From Myxocyprinus asiaticus (taxonomy: Eukaryota > Chordata > Actinopteri > Cypriniformes > Catostomidae), in the NCBI RefSeq assembly GCF_019703515.2, contig NC_059385.1, positions 35,599,001 to 35,663,000 on the forward strand: DNA of 64,000 bases, given 5' to 3'. The position numbers and the translations under genes were made by a program. Positions 53,293 to 63,684 of this stretch are shown here, one piece after another; the stretch's first letter is position 1; every line of letters starts with the position of its first letter. The notes under the pieces were generated by a model. That model worked only from the letters and a program-made list of their open reading frames with translations. It did no database searches and was not told where the DNA came from.

Positions 53293-55629
53293 CTAGTCTT
53301 ACACTGAGGGGCTGTTCAGCCTGGATGAACATTTAGTAAATATATTATTAAATGTCAAAAATGTTTTTTCTTCTTTTCATTTTATATAAAAAGTTTTAAT
53401 AAATAAATAAACAGAAAATACTTGGAGAAAAGTGTAACACGTCAGCAATATGAAAGCATTATTCTCTTAATTAAATAAATACAGAGCTTAGGCTACAAAA
53501 CGAAAATAAATAAATGATTGCATTTTCTCGTTTTTTTTTTTCCCTTTACGTTTATCATGTATTTTCTTTACAACGTTATTTTAATTACTATTTTACTTTT
53601 AGTAAATTTACTTTAAACGTCTGTAAACTTCTTTGGTTAAGATTCACATCACACCAATTTTATTTATAAATAAATAAATAAATAAATAATATAAAATAGA
53701 AAGATTGAACAATTTATACTGGTAAGTATTTATGGGATGTTTTAATCCAAATCAGCAAATACAGTTGGATACAATTATAGAAATATATATTATGTTTGTG
53801 CATTATCCATAGGGAATTTGCAAGCGTGATATATTATCAGCCTTTATGAATTTTCTAAATTTTGCTGATAGGTTAATAATCTATAAGAGGAGAAAGACGT
53901 ACTATAACCCACCTTTTTTGTTTTCTCCAATGTGAATGGAGAAGTTTGTAATTTTTCGGGCCACAAGTCTTTTCCACAATGAATATTTGCTTGTGGTAGC
54001 TCATTATTACTGTGGGCTACCTCCCGCACTTGCATTCATTCTCAACATCTGTACTTTTCTGTATTTGATCAGGCTCTCTTTTTGTAGGCCTATTTGACAA
54101 AATCCATCTTTCTTGTAAATGTTAGCCTATGCTCGTGATGGAGTGGTATTAGAGCAACGGAAATGCTGATGTCCTGACTTTCAGAGAGAGAGAGAGAAAA
54201 AATGCTCCTCCGTGGTGGGCAAATTTCGCCGTTTCGCTTCTATTCCGCAACACTCCCGTAACGTGAGTCAGATTCATTGATCGGAACAATTGGGACCACA
54301 GTCGGCTACGATGTGTATCGTGCAGTGTGACATAATGTCGCACACTGTGCCATGGCGATATCAATGCGTTCATATCGTACAGTCTGACAAGCAACAATCA
54401 TAAAGGACTATTATAAATCGTACAGTGTGCACCCGCCTTTACACTGAGGGGTCGTTCACATTGAGCGCGTTTATGTGTCTGTCCGCGCTGTTTTATAAAT
54501 GATTTCAATGTAAACGTGCGCTAGACAGACGTCTTTGATGGCTTGTTCGTGTTTTAGACGCTGTCAAGTTAAAAATAACTTAAACTGTTAAACGTCGAGT
54601 CAAGACACTGCGTGTAATTTTAGTGCAGAAACAAACGCATTCAAGCATGTGAACGGCACATAACATGATTTCAAACATTGCTCTGAAATTTCAAGAAAAT
54701 ATTTTGAATATTAGCTAATATAGACTATGCGATTATTACACAAACACCATGAACACAAGTCACGCCAGCTTCTAGCAGAATGAAAACTAATAAACGTATT
54801 CAGAGCTGAAAAGCCTACTGCACAACTGAATAACCAGAGTAACATTTGCATACAGGTGTGAGGGACATCAGAATTTCACAAATAACACAAAGAACAAAGT
54901 ATTCCTCTCACTTGGTTTTGCTCGAATATCCTCTCCGTGTGCGAATGATGCGAAGATCTATTGGGATTTTACTAAAGTTCGTCACTAAAATGTTTTGCAG
55001 ACTTGGCACTAAACAGCACATGTTGCCTCACAAATGGACACGGAGTGGCTGCATCACACATCTTTGAGCATAATATTGCACTATTGAGTGCTAAGTATTT
55101 GATTTATTTATTTTTCGAAGAGGACAAAGCAAGGTTACCAGACTGCATAATTTAAGTATGACAAAAGGCGAAATATTTCCTATTTGTGCAAGTATACATT
55201 TCTGCTTGGGGTGTTCCATCTACTATCTGGCAACCCTGAGCATATTACAAGCTTGTGGATAGGAGATAGGTCCCAAAGCCAGATAAATGAAAGATCTAAT
55301 AAAAAAACGTTCATGTTAATTGGACCCGCGGGCAGTAGTTTGCCCTGGTCTGCAATTGAGGGTGCTGTAAGTAAAGCTTTATTTAGCACCCTCAAGCACC
55401 CCTGTAGAACCAAGCCTGAAATGAGAGTGAGTCACTGAGTGTTTGGGAATCATTCAACAATGGAGCTTGGCTGACCTCTATTGGAAATTTCATGTAATTG
55501 CCACTCAGAGCTGAGCAGAGACAAATGACAGTATTTCTAGTATTTTTACATTTCATTTGATATTTGTATTATATTTTATTTATAAAAAAATTAAGACATA
55601 TGTTTATTAACCATAAACTTTAAAAACCA
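53293..55629. other. No gene recognised
   Basis: Mostly AT-rich intergenic DNA. TTACACTGAGGGGCTGTTCA (53302) and TTACACTGAGGGGTCGTTCA (54438) are a direct pair that may bound a decayed element. (AAAT)n occurs near 53668-53690. Confidence 0.45.
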
Positions 55630-56442
55630 AGCATGCCAAATACCTCAAAACATGTGAATATGCACAAAAAAGAATGATGACATTTAATGCATTGCCATGG
55701 CAACAGTATTTAAGATATCAAGAATCCCTTCAGAATTTTAAATCTGCAATGTCTTGACATTATTCTAAATTCTTTTGAAGCAATTCAGGTTAACATAATA
55801 GGGATATATCAAAGTCTGTTAAAAGTGACACACTTCCTTCCTCCAGTTGGCGGTGATACGACCGTGACCCACAATAGCCACATCAATGTGATCAGCCTGC
55901 AAGGACAAACATTTGGCTCAATTTTGATGTTTTTAATTTTCTGCATGCAGAAGGTTTGAGACATTTCCTTATTCCATTTTTTTGACGTTATTTTATCGCT
56001 TCACCATGGCAACACCGTTCGATATATCAAAAATCCCTTCGCAAATTAGCATCGTCAATGTCTTGGCATGATGTCGCCCACATTTGGTATACATGAAATC
56101 CCTCTGAGGAGTATATCAAATTCCAGAGCATGCATTTTTCAAACAATCCAAAATGGCCAACTTCCTTTTGGTCAGAGCTTATGACTGTCAGTGTGAAAGT
56201 TGTCCGGCTTGATGAAATCTACATGTGTACAAAGCTTGGTGACTGTAGCTCAAAAGGGATGTGCTACATAGCCCCCCCAAACATGTCCATGTTCTAGGTG
56301 GTGCCGCAGAGCCTGTCCTGCACCCCGCCACCTGTAAATTTGCCACGCCCTAATGGCCAGCGACTCCGATGTGTGTGCAAACTTTCAAGAGTTTTCACGC
56401 ATGTTATGTACCCCAAATGTACCGAAAACCTCGAAAAGAATA

Positions 56443-56483
<41 letters not shown>

Positions 56484-58000
56484 TAACTGCAAGCAGCGAT
56501 GACGGGCCCAAGCACTACGGCGCCATCGCCACCTGGTGGCTCTAGGAAAACAAAGCATGGTGGCCACATGCATTTGAGAGGGTAAATATAAGAAAACTTT
56601 TGCAAAGTCACACAAAGTGTCACACTTCCTGATGTCAGTTGGTGGTGCTATGGCCGTGACCCATAATAGCCATATAAATGTGATCAGCCCCCATTACCAA
56701 ACATACAGCTTAATTTTCATCAAAATCATACAATTCACATAGAAGATATAAGGAAATTCCTGTTTCACATTTTTACCCTTAATTTATTGTGTCACTATGG
56801 CAAAACTGTTTGATATATCAAAACTCCGTTCGCAATTTAGCATCTTCAATGTCTTGGCATAATATTGCCAAAATTTGGTGACAGTCTCATGATTCCCCTA
56901 GGAGAAGTATTCAAAAGTTCAGGGCCTGCAATTTTCAAAAAATGCACATTCAATCCAAAATGGCTGACTTTCTGTTGGGCGGAGCTAATGACTGTAATTT
57001 TGAAAGTTGTCCGGCTTGATGAGAACAATATATGTAGCAAGTTTGGTGATCGTAGAAGAAACTGACCCACACAACTTTAGTCAAAAGGTGGTGCTACAGA
57101 GCTCCCCAGCCACGCCCATGTGTTAACTTTTTCTCAGGCCTAATGGCTGACAACTCTGATGTGTGTGCAAAATATCATGAAAATTCAAGCATGCCAAGTT
57201 TCTCAAAAACATGTGAATATACATAAAAAGGAATAATGACATTTAATACATTGCCATGTCAACACTATTTAAGATATCAAGAATCCCTTCAGAAATTTAA
57301 ATCTGCACTGTCTTGACATTATTCTAAAATCTTTTGAAGCAATTCAGGTTAACATAATAGGTATATTTCAAAGTCTGTTAAAAGTAACGCACTTCCTTCC
57401 ACCAGTTGGTGGCGCTATGGCCGTGACCCACAATAGCCACATCAATGTGATCAGCCTGCAAGGACAAACATTTGGCTCAATTTTTATGTAAAATCATGCC
57501 ATGCATGCAGAATATATGAGACATTTCCTTATTCCATTTTTTTGACGTTATTTTATCGCTTTGCCATGGCAACACCTTTTGATATATCAAAAATCCCTTT
57601 GCAATTTAGCATTGTCAATGTCTTGGCATGATGTCACCCACATTTGGTACCTGTAACATAAAATTCCTGGGAGGAGTATATCAAATTCCTGAGCATGCAT
57701 TTTTCAAACAGTCCAAAATGGCCAACTTCCTTTTTGGCAGAGCTTATGACTATCAGAGCAAAAGTTATCCAGCTTCATGAGATCTATATGTGTACAAAGT
57801 TTGGTGACTGTAGCTCAAAAGGGATGTACTACATAGCCCCCCGAACATGCCCATGTTCTAGGTGGTGTCGCAGAGACCCCACACACACACCCTAATGGCC
57901 AGCGACTCTGATGTGTGTACAATCTTTCAAGAGTTTTCACGCATGTTATGTACCCAAAAGTCCCGAAAACCTTGAAAAGAATAATAAAAAAGAAAAAGAA
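55630..58000. repeat. Degenerate tandem array, type A (~600-800 bp units)
   Basis: Three units near 55630-56440, 56590-57190 and 57190-57990 share CTTCCTTCC/CACCAGTTGG, GGCCGTGACCCACAATAGCC, CAATTTAGCATC and AATGTCTTGGCATGATGTC. Units end near a poly-AAT or A-rich tract followed by GCTGCAAGC-type sequence. A solitary unit lies at 48995. Confidence 0.75.
56443..56482. repeat. (AAT)n microsatellite
   Basis: An AAT run between type A units. Confidence 0.9.
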
Positions 58001-59508
58001 AAAATTAAAGCTGCAAGCGATGAACGGGCCCTCGTATCCTGGTGCACGTTGGGGCTGCTGTGCCAGGGGAATGTCACTCCAATTTTTTTTAGCATTTTAT
58101 AGCAATTAAATGTTGTTAAGAGTGTATCACAGTGTAAAACATGTCATTTCCTGTTGCCAGTAGGTGGCGCTATGACTATAACTGAATATTGGCATATAGA
58201 AGTGTTCAGGCCGGGACTCTTATAAAACATGTAAAGTTTGGAGCAGATTGGACATTTTATGTTTGAGTTATAACAACTTCCTGTTTCATGGCGAAACATC
58301 AAAATTTGTCAGGCCGCCATGGACACGCTGTTCAAAGAAAACTCAAAAGCTTTGCAATTTAGCATTGCCAAGGCCTTTAGATTAGAGTGACTGAATATGA
58401 TGTTGATCTGATTTAATCTCTAGGAGGAGTACGTTAAAATACGAGGCTTGGAAATGGCAAAAACTGAGCAAAAATTGAAGAGAAAAATCACAATGGCTGA
58501 CTTCCTGTTGGGTTTAGGATATGGTTCTAAGAGACTTTTTTGTACGTGTTGACATGTTACATATGCCTACCGATTTTCTTACATGTAGGTGAAATATGGC
58601 GTGAGGGCTGCTTCGTTGAAATTTTGTAGGTGGTGCTATCGAGCCATTTTGCCACAATTAACTCTAAAACCAGTATCAGATGTAAATTTTCCCCACTTTT
58701 GAGATGTGTGCAAAGTTTCATGAGTTTTCGAGCATGTTTAGGCCTCAAAAATGTGACTTGTTTCATATCTAACTTTGTCAGGCCGCCACGGACACGCCCT
58801 TCAACGAAAACTCAAAAGCTTCGCAATTTAACATCACCAAGGCCTTTAAATTAAGACTGACTAAATATAATGTTGATCTGATTAAATCTCTGGGAGGAGT
58901 TTGTTCAAGTACAAGACCTGGAATTAGGTGGCACTATGACTATAACTGAATATTGGCATGTAGATGTATTCAGGCCAGGTCTATTATCAAACATGTGAAG
59001 TTTGGGGCAGATTGGACATTGTATATATGAGTTATAACAACTTCCTGTTTCATGGCGAAACATCGAACTTTGTCAGACCGTCATGGCCACGCCGTGCAGT
59101 GAAAACTCAAAAGCTTCGCAAGGCCAAGGCCTTTAGATTAGAATAACCAAATATGAAGTAGATCTGATGAAATCTCTAGAAGGAGTTCGTTAAAGTACGA
59201 AGCCTGGAAATGGCAAAAACTGAGCAAAAATTGAAGAGAAAAATCAAAATAGCTGACTTCCTGTCCTTCCATGGGTCCAAGAGACTTTTTTGTAGGTATT
59301 GGCATGTTACACATGTGTACCGATTTTCGTATGTGTAGGTGAAACCGCATATCGTTGAAAGTTTGTAGGTGGCGCTATCGAGCCACTTTGCCACACCTAA
59401 TTCTGAATGTAAATGTTCGCCACTTCTGATGCGTGTGCAAAGTTTCATGAGTTTTCGAGTATGTTTAGGCCCTCAAAAATGCGATTAATTTGGGAAATAA
59501 ATAATAAA
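58001..59508. repeat. Degenerate tandem array, type B
   Basis: Two units, about 58130-58790 and 58790-59490, share GGTGGCGCTATGACTATAAC, TTCCTGTTTCATGGCGAAAC, AACTCAAAAGCTTCGCAA and AGGTGGCGCTATCGAGCCA. They are related in style to type A but distinct. No long frame is conserved between units. Confidence 0.7.
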
Positions 59509-60026
59509 CGCCTAGAAGAACAATAGGGTCCTCGCACCATCGGTGCTCGGGCCCTAATAATAATAGTCCTTAGAAGAACAATAAGGCCTCGCACTTTCAG
59601 TGCTTGGGCCCTAATAATAATGATCCTTAGAAGAACAATAGGGTCTCCGTACTTTCAGTGCTTGGGCCCTAATAATAAAAATAATAATCCTTAGAAGAAC
59701 AATAGGGTCTCCGCACTTTCAGTGCTCGGGCCCTAAATAATAATAATCCTTAAAAGAACAATAGGGCCTTCGCAATTTCAGTGCTTGGGCCCTAATAATA
59801 ATAATAATCCTTAGAAGAACAATAGGGGCTCCGCACTTTCAGTGCTTGGGCCCTAACAATAATAATCCTTAGAAGAACAATAGGGTCTCCGCACTTTCAG
59901 TGCTTGGGCCCTAATAATCTTTAGAAGAACAATAGGGCTCTGCACTTTCAGTGCTCGGGCCCTAATAATAATAATCCTTAGAAGAACAATAGGTCCTTGC
60001 ACTTTCAGTGATTGGGCCTTAAAAAT
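59509..60026. repeat. Nine tandem ~58-bp hairpin-forming repeats
   Basis: Each unit has (TAA)n, TCCTTAGAAGAACAATAGGG, then a dyad such as GCACTTTCAGTGC flanked by GGG/CCC, and ends GGGCCCTAA. Starts of AGAAGAACAATAGG lie at about 59514, 59572, 59630, 59694, 59752, 59813, 59870, 59921 and 59979. Confidence 0.85.
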
Positions 60027-60504
60027 TACTGTGTGTACCTTTAAGTAGTTGAACACTAGAGGGAGTCATAGATCATCTTTTGTGATAAAACACGATCTGG
60101 AGGCTTGAGTGTTCTGTTTGCAAAGCAAGGAAAAATGCAAAGGCCTATACATGTTTAGTAGTTCCCACAAATCCATTCCACCAAAAAGTACATTCCCCCA
60201 CTAGTGAAGCTGTATTCGCTATGCTTTGAGCGTGTGAAATTGCAACGACAATGTCTCATTCTAGGGCTTCTGTTTTTAGTGTTAAAATAAAAAATAACAA
60301 TATGATATTAAAAATATTGAAATATACCATCTACTCCCACTTTTCTGCAACGTTGTAAACCATTATTTGATTAGTATTGAGCCAAAAGGATAGTCTTCTG
60401 GCTATCTGTTTTCGCAGGTCAGAGTTCACCAAATGTTTTTCAAATTTTGCTCCTGGTACAGATATTTGGAGACTCTGGAACAAAAATGGGCTTTTCCCAA
60501 TCAG
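60027..60504. other. No gene recognised
   Basis: AT-rich sequence leading into the ~85-bp repeat that received the SINE. Confidence 0.5.
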
Positions 60505-60515
60505 TGGGCATTTTC

Positions 60516-60957
60516 TTTTTCTTTCTTTTTTTTTTTTCCTTTTTCTCCCAGTTTGAAATGCCCAATTCCCAATGTGCTTTTAAGTCCTTGTGGTTGTGTA
60601 GTGATTCGCCTCAGTCCAGGTGGTGGAGGACGAATCCCAGTTGCCTCCGCGTCTGAGACTGTCAACCTGCGCATCTTATCACGTGGCTTGTTGAGCGCGT
60701 CGCCGTGGAGACATAGGCAAACCATGGCAACCACGCTCAACTCACCACACACCCCACTGAGAACGAACCACATTATAGTGACCACGAGGAATTTACCCCA
60801 TGTGACTCTACCCTCCCTAGCAACCAGGCCAATTTGGTTGCTTAGGAGACCTGGCTGGAGTCACTCAGCACGTCCTGGGATTCGAACTAGCGAGCTAGCG
60901 AACTCCAGGGGTGGTAGCCAGCGTATTTTACCACTGAGCTACCCAGGCCCCCCTCAA
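60516..60957 (-). repeat. tRNA-derived SINE, copy 2, with exact 11-bp target duplication
   Basis: TGGGCATTTTC occurs at 60505-60515 and 60958-60968. In the minus direction the head has TGGGTAGCTCAGTGGT (A box) and AGTTCGAATCCC (B box, 60877-60888), as in tRNA-derived SINEs. A poly(T)-rich left side is its A-rich tail. An extra AGCGAGCT-type duplication precedes the B box. Confidence 0.85.
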
Positions 60958-61250
60958 TGGGCATTTTCAAACCATTGAGATTCCCTACTTTCATTGGTTA
61001 GTTTAGAAATGCCCATCCTGGTTTGGAAATGCCCACTGATTTCTACACTGAGATTCCCTACTTTCATTGGATAGTTTAGAAACGCCCATCCCGGTTTGAA
61101 AATGCCCACAGATTTGAAAACACCCATCACTGTTCTGCAGAGACCTATACTTCCTTTAATTGGATAGATGAAAAACGCCCATCCTGGTTTGAAAACGCCA
61201 ACATATTGGGAAACGGCCATTATTGTACCACAGAGACTATACTTCAATAT
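60958..61250. repeat. ~75-85-bp tandem repeat (3-4 units)
   Basis: GAGATTCCCTACTTTCATTG, TAGTTTAGAAATGCCCATCC and GGTTTGGAAATGCCCAC recur, with increasing divergence to the right (GGTTTGAAAACGCC). The first unit also lies left of the SINE (60480-60515). Confidence 0.75.
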
Positions 61251-61507
61251 CTGCGACTGTCAGTCACAGTTTGTGAATACCATAAAAATGAATAGGTGGT
61301 GTCATAAAACAAATCATACCTGTCGCAAAATTGTCTGTGACTTCACTTATAAAACAGCTATTTTTCATAGTAAACTCTAAATATAGCTCACTTCTAAATG
61401 AACATTTAATGATTTCATACATGAGCAAATTATTCAGCAAAGCAAGACATCTCCTCCATTGACTTCCACTCAAACAAAGCAGTCTCTTGTTTTACCCCTC
61501 TCAGGAT

Positions 61508-61559
61508 CCTCCCCATAGTGGAACCTTTTTTTAACTTTGAAGGTTCCACTATGGGGAGG
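61508..61559. repeat. Perfect 20-bp inverted repeat with 12-nt loop
   Basis: CCTCCCCATAGTGGAACCTT (61508-61527) is exactly complementary to AAGGTTCCACTATGGGGAGG (61540-61559), with a loop at 61528-61539. Either strand could form a stable hairpin. Confidence 0.9.
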
Positions 61560-61872
61560 GGCTCCCACCACGTTCAAACGCTTATTAATGAAAGTGAATG
61601 AAGCACAAAGTCTGGTGTAGTCTAAAGTTCGTGAACCTTAACAAAAGTTAGTCAGCACGGCTGGGATTCGGCGAAAGGCGAAGTTCAACAAACAAGAAAA
61701 TAATATTGAATAACATATGTTTCAGACAAAAAATGGCCAGTTAGTTTGTGCATTTCTTTTAAAAAACTGGTGTTTCGGCCGTGCTTTTAATACAAATCAG
61801 TTGTGTCAGTGAGCGTATTTACATGCACACTGATATGCTGATAAGTATGGGGGCCCATATGTGACACAGAAT

Positions 61873-62060
61873 AATCAATTGAGAAATCAACTGATGAATC
61901 GATAAATCAATTGATAAATTGATAAATTAATTGATAAATCAGTTATAAACATCATTTGATAAATCAATAGATTAATAAATAATTCAATTGAGAAATCATG
62001 TAGATAAATAGATAAAAAGAATCAACAATTTGATAACCAAAATAATAACCAATTAATAAA
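61873..62060. repeat. GATAAATCAATT-type minisatellite
   Basis: Twelve-base variants of TTGATAAATCAA recur with drift, giving a palindromic AT-rich array. Confidence 0.75.
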
Positions 62061-62116
62061 AACAGATAAATAAACAAATAAAAAATGCAATATTCCATTT
62101 AATTACAAACGGAGGT

Positions 62117-62170
62117 TACGCAATGCGCATGCGCGGCCAATACAAAATGAACGGATCACTCTCTGAGACT
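62117..62170 (+). promoter_or_regulatory. Promoter-like NRF1 and CCAAT sites
   Basis: TGCGCATGCGCG (62124-62135) is a perfect NRF1-type palindrome and CCAAT follows at 62137-62141. These are typical of TATA-less housekeeping promoters. A short ATG exon follows within 160 bp. No transcript evidence can be given. Confidence 0.4.
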
Positions 62171-62278
62171 ACTCATTCTTCTGAGTCACAAGAAGAACAG
62201 ATTTGTTCAAAATGAATGAATGAACATGAACGACCCATCACTATCTCACATTATTAGCGTTTAAGCCGTCGAGGAGAA

Positions 62279-62365
62279 TGGCTGGCTTGTTCCGTCTTCT
62301 AAGAGAAGCAGCCGACCAACTGGAGAGTCTGAATTCTAGACCCTCTTCAGGTCTTCAGAACTAAC
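62279..62365 (+). CDS. Possible first exon or short ORF (28 codons)
   Basis: ATG at 62279 has a good context (AGAATGG). It encodes MAGLFRLLREAADQLESLNS then RPSSGLQN and stops with TAA. A CTTCAG|GTCTTC site near 62348 could be a donor, making this an initial exon of a gene continuing right, but the site is weak. Upstream short ATGs in the leader (62148, 62210) could reduce use. The product is not recognised. Confidence 0.25.
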
Positions 62366-62884
62366 TGAACACTTAGCATGAAATCCTGTAGATGGTAGAT
62401 TACCAGTGGCTGAATTGCAGACTTGCGTTACTCATGGTTTAAAAGCAAAGGACATCGCGAGCATAATTCTTCATGATAATAAAAAACATGGAAATGCATG
62501 CATTAACTGTGTACAGCAGGAGACTTAACCCTGCTCCTGGAGAGCCACCTTGAGACATGTTTATCTGCAGAGCCAATGTGTTGTTTTAATGGGATTATAT
62601 AGTGTTTCCCTCTAAGTATACATTTCAAATGTATACTTTTCTAAATGTTGCTTAAAGGCGGAAACATACTTCACGAACATACGCAGACACGAGCGCTTGG
62701 CCAACGCGTGGTCCTGTTGTACATACATTATGTGCGCTCTTGCGTTGCTCTGGCAGTTACAAACCTCAGACCACAAGAGGGCAATAGATTTTTTGCCGTA
62801 ACCACGAAACCGGTGCTGCGTACCAAACCACGAAAATACTGCCTTCGGAGGCAGGATGAAAATAAGGTGCTCTTTGAGGTAAGC

Positions 62885-63680
62885 ATGGCAAAGAAGTCAA
62901 AATCCTCAGACTCTGGAGACATTAAAAGACACTTACGTGCTCAAGCTGAGGCCTCTGGCGGCCCTGCGAGCAAGGGACTCGATTTGGGAAGCACGTCAGG
63001 AGAAGAAATCCAGCATCAACTGTCCAACATCTCGGTGATGCTGACGAAGGTTGTTGCTGACTTGGAGGATCTCGCTGTAATATGTCGATCGTTTACGGCG
63101 ATGGAAACAAAATTCTCTGAGTTGGTCACAAGAGTGGCAGATGTTGAGAAACGAATCGATTATCTGGAGTCATCGGAAAGGGAATTATCCGCTAATCTGC
63201 CCGTGTCCAAAACAGACTTGGAATACATTTTGGAAAAACTGGAAGATCTCGAAAATAGGAACCGAAGGAACAATATATGGATTGTTGGAATTCCTGAGCA
63301 TGAAGAGGGCAGAGATATGGTGAAATTCCTGGACGAGCTCTTCACGAATCTGCTCGACATAACAGGCCATAAACTGGAAATCGAGCGAGCTCACAGGGTT
63401 CCGGCATGGAGATCGGCTGAGGGAGACAGGCCCGATCAATTCTGGCCAAATTTCTGAGATCGTCCAATAAAGATCTTGTGTTACGCGAGGTGAGGAGCAA
63501 AGGAAAACTTTCTAGAAATATTTTCTTGTTCCTGGATTTTGCGAATTCGATAAGAGAGAAACGCGATCAGAAACTCTTACATCAACAGAAGATCGCTTTT
63601 GCACTGATGTTTCCGGCCAAACTGAGAATAGACACCAAGGACAGTAGCAAAGTATTTTTATGCCCCAAAAAGGCAGACGA
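62885..63680 (+). pseudogene. LINE ORF1 copy 2, frameshifted
   Basis: It begins MAKKSKSSDSGDIKRHLRAQ, with the coiled-coil region, RRNNIWIVGIPEHEEGRD (RRM-like) and HKLEIERAHR. A one-base loss near 63433 gives an early stop at 63457; the other frame continues SSNKDLVLREVRSKGK to KVFLCPKKA. The frame is also open upstream to 62645, about 80 codons into the leader. Inactive. Confidence 0.75.
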
Positions 63681-63684
63681 TAGA

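Noticed and set aside
59509..60026. CRISPR-like array
   Set aside because: Units are contiguous with AT-rich (TAA)n linkers, lack unique spacers and sit in a vertebrate genome. It is a minisatellite.
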